64,000 nucleotides of DNA from Harmothoe impar (taxonomy: Eukaryota > Annelida > Polychaeta > Phyllodocida > Polynoidae), in contig OX381717.1 of assembly GCA_947462335.1 (NCBI GenBank), forward strand, positions 13,569,166-13,633,165, read 5' to 3'. Below are positions 45,293-58,500 of this stretch, one piece after another. The notes below the pieces were generated by a model, which saw only the letters and a program-made list of their open reading frames with translations, was not told the DNA's origin and did not search any database. Position 1 is the first letter of the stretch, and each line of letters begins with the position of its first letter. The translations under genes were made by a program, and so were the position numbers.

Positions 45293-46120
45293 AAGCCAAA
45301 TGGGTAAACTTTCGAAAAACCAGTTTTTTTGCCTATAAACCTGGCTTTTCGACCGATTGGCAGAGTTTCTGAAAAACCTGGTCTATCTAATCGAAAAACC
45401 AGGTTTTTGGGATCTTACCAGGTTTTTCAGATGTAACCAGGCTTTACTGGCGAAAAACCAGGCTTTTCGGGCGAAAACCTGGTTTATCGATGAAAAACCT
45501 GGTTTATCGATGAAAAACCTGGTTTATCGATGAAAAACCTGGTTTATCGATGAAAAACCTGGTTTATCGATGAAAAACCTGGTTTATCGATGAAAAACCT
45601 GGTTTATCGATGAAAAACCTGGTTTATCGATGAAAAACCTGGTTTATCGATGAAAAACCTGGTTTATCGATGAAAAACCTGGTTTATCGATGAAAAACCT
45701 GGTTAATCGTCGAAAAACCTGGTTAATCGTCGAAAAACCTGGTTTATCAACAAAAGACCTAGTTTATCGACGAAGAACCATTTTTTTCGGACTTAAACTA
45801 GGCTTTTCGCCTTAGTTTGCCATAGTTCCTGGCCAAAGACGAGGTTTATCAACCAAAGAAACAGGTTTATCAGGTTTTTCGGACTTAAACCAGTTTTTTC
45901 GACCAAACTGGCTGAAAAACATAGTTTTCCCTGGGAGATTGTGAAAACATGTTTTTCCGGTCCATTGGCATAGTTTCTGCCGATAAACCAGGTTTTTCGC
46001 TGATAAACCAGGTTTTTGGATCAAAGTGGCCGAAAAACGTGGTCTTTTGCTGAGAAAATATGAAAAACCAGATTTATCAAGCAAAAAAACAGGTTTATCG
46101 AAAGTTTACCCATTAGGCTT
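45293..46120. mobile_element. 828-bp TIR element with internal 20-bp satellite
   Basis: The ends AAGCCAAATGGGTAAACTTT and, reversed, AAGCCTAATGGGTAAACTTT (continuing CGA) pair over 23 bases with one mismatch. The interior consists entirely of AAACCWGGTTTNTCG-type words in both orientations. Lies in an early intron of the LRR gene. Confidence 0.75.
45479..45750. repeat. 20-bp minisatellite GGTTTATCGATGAAAAACCT
   Basis: About eleven perfect units, then three drifting ones (TTAATCGTCG variants). AAACCTGGTTT and ATCGAT are palindromic, so each unit can pair with itself and with its neighbours. Confidence 0.92.
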
Positions 46121-46467
46121 TCCATATATACACATGTCCTTAAGGGGTTGAATTGTTTAAATTGTTCAATTTGTCAGATTCAGCTATAAATCTACAATTT
46201 GTGAGATCATTGGACAGGGTAACATTAGATATCTACTTTGCAGAGTTGCCTTAGTCTTTTCACTGGTCTGTGAAAATCAAAGAAGAGTATTATTCAAATT
46301 ACTTGAAATGCAAATGGTCATCAACTGTGGTTTGAAGTTTGAATATAGCCCACCAGTGGTGGGGAGCTGACTAACAGTGTATGTGGGTGAATACACCTGA
46401 ATAACAATAATAACATTCTTAGTATATTTGACTTGTAATGTGAATCACCCTCTCTTCTATTTACCAG

Positions 46468-46545
46468 GCTCAACAAGAGTAATTTCTCACAGGAGGGGAG
46501 AGGCAGGTTAGAGCAGGCCTTCAACAACTCAAAGAAGTCCCTAGT
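46468..46545 (+). CDS. LRR exon 1 (divergent, 26 residues)
   Basis: Acceptor CTATTTACCAG, donor GTAAGT. Encodes LNKSNFSQEGRGRLEQAFNN and a short end. It has the F/L-x-K-S-x-F opening of the repeats but is two residues short and poorly matched afterwards. It is probably a capping repeat. Separated from the next exon by a 5.6-kb intron that contains the Gypsy element. Confidence 0.65.
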
Positions 46546-49500
46546 GTAAGTTACAGTTCAAAAGATTACTTGATGTACATTTATATATTTTCTGTCATAT
46601 CATGTCAATCACTAATGCCTTGTGAATAAACAGTATACCTTAAATGCAATAACTATTAATGAGGTGGATACAAAGAGGGTACCTCCTGGCGAAGGTTAAA
46701 AGAAATTTGCAGAACACCTTTTTAACCAAATACAGAGCCCTACGTCTCAACTAACCCCCTAAGCTGTTTCAATATTCATAACTGTCCACAAGATAGGAGA
46801 TTAACTTGAAGAACTTGATAGCTTTAATTCAAGATAGCGTGCGTCATCGTACGCCGTCTGCACCAGAGTAGCGATTCTGGAACTACCATACAACCAACAT
46901 TGTCACATCCTCTCCTGATACAGAAACAAAGAATAACACAATAGTGACTGAACATGTCAACACAATATGTATATAATCTAAAAGCCAAATGTCAATGGCC
47001 TAAATGAAGTCTTTCTTGGTGAAGGGGTCTCACTGATGTTTGTGATTTAAAACATAGTCATTAAGATGATGGGGTGTCACAGATGTTCTGCCAGAACGTC
47101 GTACTGATCGGTTTCGAGGTGATTCCGGTGTTTGAGTGGCTACAGGCAGATCCCCAGTCGGGATCTGATTGGTGTTGAGAGGCTCATCCACTGGGGGTGC
47201 TGTTGGTGGTGTCTCAGTGTGTTCAATATTATCACCAGCGGTGACTTTCTCCAAGTCATGCGATGCCTGTAGCTGAACACGGTTTCTCCTGAGTGACTGG
47301 CCTGCATCTGTATGGATCTCATATGACCTATCATCCAGTCTCTGTGATATGGTCGCAGTCTTCCATGACTTGTCTCCAAGCTGGTAGGGTTTGGCTCTTA
47401 CCCTATCACCCTCCTCAAGAGCTTTGAGAGGCTTGGGTGTCCTGTCATGGTAGAATTTCTGTCTAGCTTGGCTGAACTTCAGCTTCTCAGTGATGTCAGG
47501 GGGTTGACTTGGCCTCAGTAGCGAAGCTGTTGTCGGGAGTAGAGTCTTCGTCCGGCGACCCATAATCCGCTGTGCAGGGCTTAGGCCGATACCTTGCTGA
47601 GGGGTATTACGTAGGCTCAGGATGGCCAGGTATGGATCTTCGCCAGTCCTGTTTGTTCTTTTGAGTAGTCTCTTGGCAGCCTTTACCGCGGACTCTGCCT
47701 TTCCATTAGATTGAGCATGATTTGGGGAGCTGGTGACATGTGTCACTCTCCACTTCTCAATGAATCTTACAAATTCGGACCCGATGAATTGTGGGCCGTT
47801 GTCCGTAACAATCTCGTCCGGACTTCCATAGCTCGCACATCGGGCTTTTATCTTTTGGGTCACCACCTTTGATGTGGTGTCATACAGTCTGTCAATTTCC
47901 CAAAAGTTTGAGTAGTAATCTACCGTTACGAGGTAACCCTTGCCCTTGAGCGTAAACAAGTCCGCCCCGATCCTCTGCCATGGGCGCGTCGGGATCTCAT
48001 GGGGCATGAGCGGCTCCTTCTGCTGTGCTCGCTCATATTCCTGACACACGTCACAGTTCTGGGTGGACTTTTTTACATCCTCATTCATGCCAGGCCAGTA
48101 TACTGCCTCACGGGCTCGGCGTAGTGAACTCTCCACGCCCGTATGTCCTGTGTGGAGCTCAGTCAGCATTTCCCCACGCAGCTCGTTGGGAATAACCAGT
48201 CTTTCACCACGAAAGACCAGTCCATCAGTCACAGCAAGTTCATCCCGGAAGCCATAGTATCCGCCGATCAGAAGCGGGACATCTTCCTTGCTAGGCCAAC
48301 CCTTCTGAATGGTAACCTTGAGAAGAGAGAGAATTGGATCACTGCTAGTCGCTGCTCTGATCCTTGTCACATGATAGTCATTCATTGCCAGGTGTGTGAC
48401 AGCATTGACTGATTCAAATTCAGCCTCATTCAGGTTCTCTGTGCCTTTCAAGTAGGCACGACTTAAGGTGTCGGCTATCAGCATCTTCTTACCTTCCAGG
48501 TATTGTACATCGGCATCATATGCCAGAGCACGGATAAGCATGCTCTGTAACCTCTTTGGGGCTCTATCTAAGGGTTTCTTCGAGATAGAGAACAGTGGCT
48601 TGTGATCTGAGTGGACAATCACAGGACGCCCATAGGTGAATTGATGCCATTTCTCCAGCGAATAGACTATGGCAAGCATCTCCTTCTCGATTGTGGCATA
48701 TCTAGTCTCAGTGGGAGTGAGGGCCCTACTTGCATATGCCAGAGGTCTGCCTTCCTGCATCAGGGCAGCCCCCAGGCCACTACCACTAGCGTCACATTGT
48801 ATGACCAGGTCACAATCCTTGTTGTAGAAGGCGAGCACTGGAGCCTCAGTGAGCAGCTTCTTCAGAGTGTTGAATGCCTCCTCCTGCGGGGCACTCCAAC
48901 ACCATTCAGTGTCCTTGTGAGTCAGCATTGTGATAGGCTTCATCACGTCTGCCAGGTTTGGAACATATCTGGCAAGGTACGTGACAGTGCCCTTCAGTCG
49001 TTGCACAGCTGCAACATCAGTGGGTCTTTCCATTTTTGTGATGGCCTCGACTTTCTCAGGATCCACTTTCAAGCCAGAGGCAGAAACAATATGTCCAAGG
49101 AACTTGATCTCAGAAACGTTGAACTGACACTTGTCCTTGTTGAGCTTTATGCCATGCAGTTGGCATCGTGTCAAGAGACTGCGCAGATTACAGTCGTGCT
49201 CCTCTTGGCTACTTCCGTAGACAATGACGTCGTCAGCCACACACTGGATGCCTTGTAGGCCCTCCAGTGCCAGGAACAGTCTCTTCTGGAATATCTCAGA
49301 GCTCACATTCAGACCAAAGGGCAGTCTCAGCCACCTGTAGCGACCGAAGGGTGTAGCAAATGTTGTCAGGTAGCTTGCCTCCTCGTCTAACTCAACGTGA
49401 TGGTATCCTTGTTTGAGATCACACACAGAGAACACCTTTGCACCAGCCAGCTTCAGGAGCACATCATCCAAGACAGGTAATCTGTAATGCTCCCGTTTCA

Positions 49501-52500
49501 GTGCTGCATTTAAGTACCGTGGATCCACGCACACTCGAATATCACCTGACTTCTTCTTTACAATGGACATTTGGTTGACCCAGTCAGTTGGTCTATAAAC
49601 CTTACACATAGTACCTTCATTGATATGTCTTTCTAGCTCCTTGCATACATCGTCATTAAGAGACTCAGGTAGAGTGCGAGCATGCCGGATGACGGGGTCA
49701 ATATCATTGTTCACAGTCAGATGAACAGGACCACCAGGCAGGCAGCCCAATTTGTCGTCGAACACACTTGAGAATTCAGACAGGATGTCAGATTTGACGG
49801 TACATACCTCAAATGTGTCATAATTCACAGTGATCAGACCCATGCTTTCAGCGGCATTGCGACTAAGTAGAGGCATGAATGTATCGTCCTTAACTACTAC
49901 ATAGTCCACATTCCAGTACTTTTTGGTTTTGGGGTTCTTCACCTTGATCTTAACCCGGCCCAAGGCAGCCTCACAGGTGCCGTTCCACATTCGCAGTGTT
50001 ACTGATTCATTTCTGATAGGCCTACCCCCAACATATTTGATAGGAAGGATACAAACAGGATCGATTTGATGGATGACCTCAGTAGAATCTATGACCATCT
50101 TACAATAAATTGCCTTAGACTTACTCACGGCAGACACATCGGCAACAACACTTACAGAACCTTCAGTGGACGACCCATCAGAATCAGGTTGTACTTGATG
50201 AACCTTTTTATGAGAGTGATATTTCTTCTTGTTTTTACCATGAGAACCTTTGTGTACTGGATTAAGTCTACTACACTCTTTAGAACCAGCAAAGTGGTTC
50301 TCCTTTTGACAAGCATTACATATCTTGCCCCATGAGGGACAGTGTGATCGCCCCATTATGTGAGAGTTCCCACAGAAGTTACACTGTTTTATATCCTTAT
50401 CACCACCTCTATAGTCAGATCGAGGGACGAGTGACAACTTCGCCACTCCGGCCTCCATGTCACCGTTAACTACTTTCTGTGTCTCACCATCGAGCTCTTC
50501 AGATCTACATATGATCAGGACCGCAGCAAGGTCCAATGTCTTTTTCGAACGCATTTTGTCTCTCACTTTCGGACTCCTGTGCCCACTGATAATCCTGTCC
50601 ATAATACGTGCATCCCTACATGTGGGATTACAAAAGTTACATGTGCTTGCCAGAAACCGCAATGCAGACAGAAATTGCTCAAACGTCTCCTGCGGTTCCT
50701 GCTTGCGACGTGAGAAGACAAGTCGCTCGATAAAGTCCCTTGTTTCACTTACAAAGTACTCATCATATTTCTCAATAAGCACCTTCGGGTCAGTTTTATC
50801 CTCATTGGCGGAGTAAACAAATCCCTTATAGATTTTCCGGGCTTCAAACCCAACGGACTGGAGTAGAGCAGAAGATTGGAATAGCAGAGACTGCTGGCCA
50901 GCACCAGACAGAAGCAGGTATCTCTCAAAGTCTTCTCTCCAATCCAGCCATCTTTCCCTCATGCCAGTAGAGTCCATGTCAAGTTCATGAGGCAGCTGAA
51001 TATTTGGGAGGTATGGAGGAGGAGCAACCACATTCTGATTGGGAGGAGCTTGGTCATTATCACCAGGCATGATGCACACTTGTGTAGAAGCAGATTTCCA
51101 AGATATATGGGCCTATATAGATATCACACAGTGACCAAGTTATTTAGGTCTAGGCCTACTATCCAGTTCCCTTTGACAGTGGAGCAGTTGAATATAGATG
51201 AGGAGTGATAACACACTGACACAGGTCCACTTCAGGTAAGTGGAATTAAATTCAGGGCAGACACATTATCACAGTGATAATGTTGTCATTGACAGTTCAG
51301 TAGATCTCAGTAGATCTATACTCTGGGCAGATTCACAGTACTCACAGTAGGCCTAGACAGTCTGTTACACATGGGCCTACAATGTTCAGGGTTCTCCTTG
51401 TTGACAGGACTGAATAATCATAGTTGACAGAGGCAGGGGTCATAGGTTACACTGACTGACAGTTCAGTTTTGACTTTGTGATTTTTTGTTTGTTTTGGGA
51501 ATGACACAGTTTCAATTCACATCACTTGACAGAATAACAGTGGGTCATCATTTCCAATACTCACAAGTCTACAGTGTATTCCAGCGCTTATCACCATGTT
51601 TCAATATTCATAACTGTCCACAAGATAGGAGATTAACTTGAAGAACTTGATAGCTTTAATTCAAGATAGTGTGCGTCATCGTACGCCGTCTGCACCAGAG
51701 TAGCGATTCTGGAACTACCATACAACCAACATTGTCACATAAGCGGGACTACCTGATTTGTTTTCTTAAATGAAGTTGATTGAAGTGAAAAAACAACAAC
51801 ACAAAGGGGCACCTTTTTTAGTCTGTTGGCTGTTCATTTCACTTGGTAAACGTTGTACTAATTCTATAGGGTTCCGGAAAGAGGTGTGCTGGTTACGGCG
51901 ACAATTACTGATAAGAGCTTATAAGACTGTTCCCTGTTTGTCCTGGAATAACTGAAATACCAAAAGACATTTATCTGCAAATATTGCTTAGGATTCCCAA
52001 TGCAATTGCAATTTCCTAAGCAATGAATCCCATCTTTATTTAGTTACCTTCAACTGCATTTTCTAATCAAGAATCATCACATTCTTTATGAAGATTTTTA
52101 ACATGCTATATTTCAGATCTTATATAATAATATAAAGTAGCTCATGTAAAAATTCCAGGCTTCCAGAAAGTCCACTGACTGATGACATTGTGGCTGGTGT
52201 CTGTGACCTCCTACAGAACAATGCAGTACTCAGGGAGTTTCTGTAAGTGTCTCATTGTGCATCATCTCAGAAGACATTCATATAATTGTTTGGCAGAGGG
52301 TGTATTTGTTCACACTTAAACTTACATAATTCTTTGTGGTCTATGAGCTATATGGATTATTCAATATACCATGAGGCTATCTCATCTTATATTATTAGGA
52401 GTTAGGAACGCATGTTCCTTAATGAACTAATGATGACTAGTGAAAAGAAATGTGAAACATGATATTTATGAATCCAAGAGGTTGTTAACTTGGTGTCAGC

Positions 52501-55500
52501 TACTTTCTATTTGGAAATGTGTTTAAAAATGATATATTTCAATGATAAATCAGACCTTTTTACAATTCCTTTACCAGGTTTGACAAGAGTTCATTCAGTG
52601 ATGCAGGGATGAAGGCCGTCCTCCCTGCACTCATCACCAACCAGTCACTACAATACATCAGGTAGTTACTCTATAATACTCTGACAATACCTATTTCTAA
52701 TATAATATATTAAATGGAAAAATAAGTTTCATTAGCAATGATATCATGTCTGTTTGACAACTGTTGAACTGTGATATAAGACTTAACCGTTTAATACTAC
52801 TGTAGGGGTTTCGTATAGGTATAACGCGAACACAGGTTCCAAATTCGGTTTGAATGCAACAGGTTTTATTCGATCACAGCCTCAAAAGTACACGAAGGTT
52901 TCTACTCGGTTCACTTGGTCTTTTAACCATTCGAAGCCACACAGGATAGTTCGAAGTTAGCAACACCAGACATTCAGGTCCTGAGCCAGCATGGCTGGTG
53001 CAGGAGCCATAATGTGGGAGGGGTGTAGGTGCCCCTATCAAAGCGAAGGTACGAAAGGTGTGGGTCAGAGCTCGTCCTGGGACGAACTCCCTGAGGTAGC
53101 CAACCTCGGCCTCTTATATACCCTGAGCGCGGACCAAGCAGTGTCGACGTGGCACTCCTCCGTAGCGCCGTCTGGAGTGCCCTGCCTGGCTCCGCTACCG
53201 GATAACTGAAAGGACATGGCGTAGGTGCTGCCACCTAGTGTCCGCTGGAGGCACTTCCCGCTCTGACTCCACGGACCTATATGTACACGTATTATTCGTG
53301 CCCCTACACTACATTGTTACCATTGTTATGATATTTACTTTGTCCTTGCTATGTATAAGATTAGTTCTATAGATGGCCACATGATGGCGTTACATATAAC
53401 CAATATCCGCCACGAGTACTTAATGTATCACACTGTGTATATAGAACCTGCACCTACTGGCACACAGGGGCACTCACTCACCATGGGTATGCACTATCTA
53501 ATAATACACCACTGTCATCTATCCACAAAATGCTGATCTCTTATCTCTAATATAATGTCTATTACTCATCATGCCTAACTTCAATATAACCCAAACAAAG
53601 AAACGTTGAAATTTGTAACCTCATATAAGTATTTAGGAGTCACTCTTGATCATGAACTAAATTGCAACAAGCATATAAAAGAATTAAGAAAAAACCTTGC
53701 ATATCGGTCTCATCTTCTAGGCAGACTAAAATTCTTTGTGCCAACAGATATTTTATTAATAATTTACAAGACATATGCCTTACCGCTATTTGATTACGCT
53801 GATGTTTTGTATTGTACAGCCAGCAGTGACTCGCTAGGCTTACTTCAAGGTATACAAAATCGTTGTTTAAAATATTGTCTGAAAATGCCTATTCTGACAT
53901 CTACTGAATATATTCACCAAGAAGCCAGTCTTCCGATGTTAGATAAGCGTAGAGAGTATCATGTGGAATTATATGGGTATAAAAGAGCACACAAATCTGA
54001 ATTTACAGACGTCAGACGAAGGGTTATGAGACATACGGTATCACCCCTTCTGAAATATTCTCTAATTCACACAGCATGAGAAAAGTATAGAGGTACATGT
54101 GGCTCAGGTATGGAATGCTCTCCACCACACGGTCAGGGGGTCTGAAAGCATATCATATTTCAAGAATTTAATGAAAATCAAACTAGAAAAAACTATCCCA
54201 AAAAATATTAGAATTTAAAACAATTTGACTCTATTGAATTTACAATCACGCCTTTATTGAAATGTTGTTAACTACATCAAATTTACATATCTCCGTTCTC
54301 ATCATCTAATCAAACGTTCATACCTATGTATATTCCGTAAATAAGCAACACATGTTATACATGGTTCCATTCTGATATAATTGTGAAATTAAAACACAAG
54401 TGTTCGTCCTGTAATCGTCTAGGCCATCTTGCTGAAACAGGAATTTTTTGACTTTAATATAAAAGTGAAGTAATATGAAAGGGTGGCATTAAATATCTGC
54501 AATGCAGACTGCCATCCTTATCTTTTATTGATCAAGGGACAATATTGTACTCTATTTATATTTACATCAAATTCATAAGTGTCGCAATATCATAGAAATG
54601 TGTAATACCGGTATAAAAAGTCAAATGAACCATGGGATGATAGTGACATACAATCTGGTTCTTTCTTGTTCTAGCGTTGTTATACCGGTACGGAATATGT
54701 ACAGCATAATTCACCTCGATGTAAAACCAATAATCCATGTGCATAAATAGATCAATAAAAGTTAAATCAACCTCTCAATCAGCCTCTCAACTTTATGATG
54801 GCCTAATATGACATACTAGTAAAAGGCTCTTTGATTTTGATTTCTTTTATGCATAAAATCAGTTCATAAACACTTTACAAACATGTTGGAATCAATAGAA
54901 ATAAATGTAGAATGGACAAAAAGTGTCCTACTAGACAACTACAATGATTCACAAAGGTACAGGACATGCAGGACACCTAGATTAATATACCGTATTCGAC
55001 GTTATAAGCGCCCTCCCCCTAATAAGCGCCCCCCCCTTTTTGGGGCATTTTTAGACTAGATCAAAGGCTCAACTTTCACGAATCTGGTGACAATTATACT
55101 CTTAACTACTAAAAACATCATGAAAATAATTTTATAAGCGCCCAGGGCGCTTATTACGTTGAATATGGTAATGAAAATAGTTGATCAAAGGTTTATGATA
55201 ATCAGAGAACTAAACTGCCATTTAGCCCGAACTAATCATTATTTGGTGCTATTGATTCATGAAGGAAAACAGTAAATGTCTGTTTTACAAAGTAAGATAC
55301 ATACATACATACAGTGTTATTGAGCGCTCATCATTCAGATTTTACACTGATTGCATGTTTTACAGCATGGGAGAGAGTGGATTTACCGACGAGATCATTC
55401 CGTCCTTGATTGAGTTCCTGACCAGGAATGAAACACTAACAGCCCTTCAGTGAGTGTTTTCCTCTGTGTAATATTTATTGCTTTGACAAATTAAAGGATA

Positions 55501-58500
55501 CTGATGGCCAGAGAATGACCCAAAAAAAAGACCACACTTTGTTATTGCATGTTTAAGATGTCTCTTTGAATTATTTCATATTTTTCTTACATTTATTGCT
55601 TGAAAGCTTAGCTACCAAATGTGAATGATTCTGCGATTTTCATGTTTAAATTTTTCTCGACAATATGGTTAAAGAATCTATAGAAGTGTAGGTCTGACTG
55701 AAGGTTCACAGCATACCCCCATCCTACCTGATTATGGTATGAGAAAATATACGGATGATTTACGAAGATATAGTAATACTAAAATGATTTTGTTAAGGAA
55801 AATGGACAATTAAGTCTCATGGTGATCAGTGGGACTCCTCTGCCCAGCGGGCCCTTACTGTTGCTATCAACTGGAATTATTAAATTACAGGTACCTAGGG
55901 GCAGTCAAGTAGAAATATACATTCAGTATTTTAGAAATAATGCATAAATTATATACACATAGGTTGTCTGTTATTAGTTAACGTTAAGAGTCCATGATGG
56001 GCGGCATTAACAAATCAAAGATGTGCTTGGCTCTGAGGGCTGACTCGACATTGTGCACTATACAAAAAAGGGATACAATTAGCTCTCGCTACCATCATGT
56101 AATATGTTGGTTCTGCTCTCTAAACATATATTGTTCCTGAAATATGATGTCTGGTACCAGCCTACATCTTGTGAGATATTGTGAGAACAGGACAAATGTG
56201 GGTATGCATAGGGAGGACTGAGATTTATCACTTTATGAATAGATAAACCCTGCCTCTCCTCCATCCTCTCCTGCCATTTACAGGACAGGGCAGTGTCCCT
56301 CTTCTCCAGATAGCGCTCAGTGATTTCAGTCACTATGGTGATGCTTCTCTAGCACCAGCTGTCATAGATTCTCTCATAGGTATCAGTTTCAGTGATTTTC
56401 TCCTGAGTCCCTATAGACCGATGCAACAAGAAAGGGTGACCTTTCAGAAAAGTTGTTGAGAAAGTTTTTGAACATTTCTGATGTGTGAAAGGCAAATCAT
56501 GAATCTAGCCACAAAATCCTGCATTCTAATATATACTTCTTGAAAGATAATTGTCCTGGGAATCTCTTAGTTTGAGAGGTTTATAGATATAGCTACTGTA
56601 GACAATGTTACACGTATTCTACTGAAAGCAACGTAAACCCAACTTTATTTTGAAAAAGTAACCCTTTCTTGACGCATTGGTCTATAGACGATGGCTGAAT
56701 AAAAATATTGAAAACTGAGACTGAACGATTGAAATAAACTATGAAAGAATGTGAATAGACCACAGACAATGTCAACAAAAGTGTGTCTGTCTCTACATAA
56801 TTATGACCACTTCGAGTTGCCTAATTAGCAGCTGTGGTCTGTCCCCTGTGAGTCCCCTGTGAGTGGTCTACTGCTTTGAGTGGGTACCGTTCTGTATTAA
56901 TTAGGTGCATCCATCTGGACAAAGGCTCACTCTCACTAGAAATCGGTGTACTTCAAAATGTGATGTGCAGGAGCACATGCCATACATGATCACTTGCTGT
57001 ACGTGATCACTTGCTGTACATGATCACATGCCTGACATGATCCGTAAATACATAATATCAACAATTTCTCCCATATACAGTGTAATTTGGCATATTATCT
57101 TAGGATTATTCTTCAGTATAATGTAGCAGCTACATTATGTGCATCTACCCCATGTACAGAGATGAAATATGCAGTATTTGAATGAAATAGCCAGTATTGT
57201 ATGATGGGATCTCATCATACCAAACAGAGGTACATTTGCATTTATAAGGCATGCGTGAACCTAGCATACTAACCTTATTACAATGTGGCCTAAAATTGAG
57301 TACCTTATCACTGACAACTTCCAGGTAGCTAAACTTGTCAACTTGATGCAATTTTTTATTTTTACCGAATACCTAAGGTAATCACATCTGTCCATTTTAG
57401 AGTGACACCAGAGGACATGGGTTTTTGTCTGTACTTAGGGTCAACCTGTAACTATCAAACCAGGTGCTCACTCTATAGAGGTCATCCTGTACACATGATG
57501 CACACTCTACGCAATGTTTCATACATATTGCACACATTAGAAGTTGAAAGAAATGGATTTGGTGTATATATGGTAGGGGTATATGGCACACAGATGATGC
57601 TCAGATGATGAATATTTCAAATTTGGAACCTTAAGTAAGATGAGAGAAAATGATTCCTTGTGAAGAGATGATGCACACATGATGCACACATGACACACAT
57701 ATTATGGACACATGATGTACATGTGATGCACACATAATGCACATATAATGGACGCATGACACACATGCTGCTCTGAACATGTCCATACTCCCTGTGAGGT
57801 GAAGGTCAGCAGTACCTGACAGACACAGTTGGACTAAAGTACCTACACCTAATGTTTCTCTATTTTACTCTCATTTAAAGGTTCACCAAGAGCAGGTTTG
57901 GTGATGCGGCCATGATGAAGCTGCTGTCTGCTCTAACCCACAACAATTCGCTGACTGACCTCAGGTACCTGCAGAACACTTTTCTCACATCATACCACAA
58001 TGAGTACTATTACAGATTTAAGGAGTTACCAGGTTGCAGACTACACTGTGTGTAACTACATAGTGTATAATACACCCTAGCCTGTTCAAACACCATGACT
58101 TTAGTCAGATAACACTGCTTGTTGTCTTATTAGGCCATGGGTACACTGTGAAATTTATTTGAACTGATTAGCGTTTTTCTGTCAAATTTGCTAAAAGTAA
58201 ATGCATATTGATCCTTTAGATCGAAATCTCCTTTTTCAGAATATGGTTGCAACACATGTGCATTGCATTCTTTAGTTCTTTAAAGATTAGATTGTATTTC
58301 ATTAGGCATCCCAGCTAATGAAAAAAACGTTATTTTACGTCAAAATAATGTTTCAAACATTACATAACGTCATGCCATAATAAAGAGCCTTAGAAAAACG
58401 TTGACATATAACGTTATATAACATTATAAAATGGTGTATAATGTTATATGTTTACTGGGATATCACTGCAACAATGGTGGGAGAGTGGTCTTGGCTTCAC

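Larger units (their letters stand above)
46765..51739 (-). mobile_element. Ty3/Gypsy LTR retrotransposon, full length, recent
   Basis: 143-bp LTRs at both ends differ at one noted base, begin TGTGACAATG and end TTGAAACA on the minus strand. TAAGC is duplicated on each side (46760-46764, 51740-51744). A purine-rich AGGAGAGGA tract abuts the 3' LTR, and TGGTGATAAGCGCTGG follows the 5' LTR as a likely primer-binding site. It carries one long gag-pol frame and no envelope gene. It lies antisense in the large intron between LRR exons 1 and 2. Confidence 0.95.

Noticed and set aside
48611..49258. 215-codon plus-strand frame
   Set aside because: Antisense to the reverse transcriptase/RNase H part of the Gypsy gag-pol.
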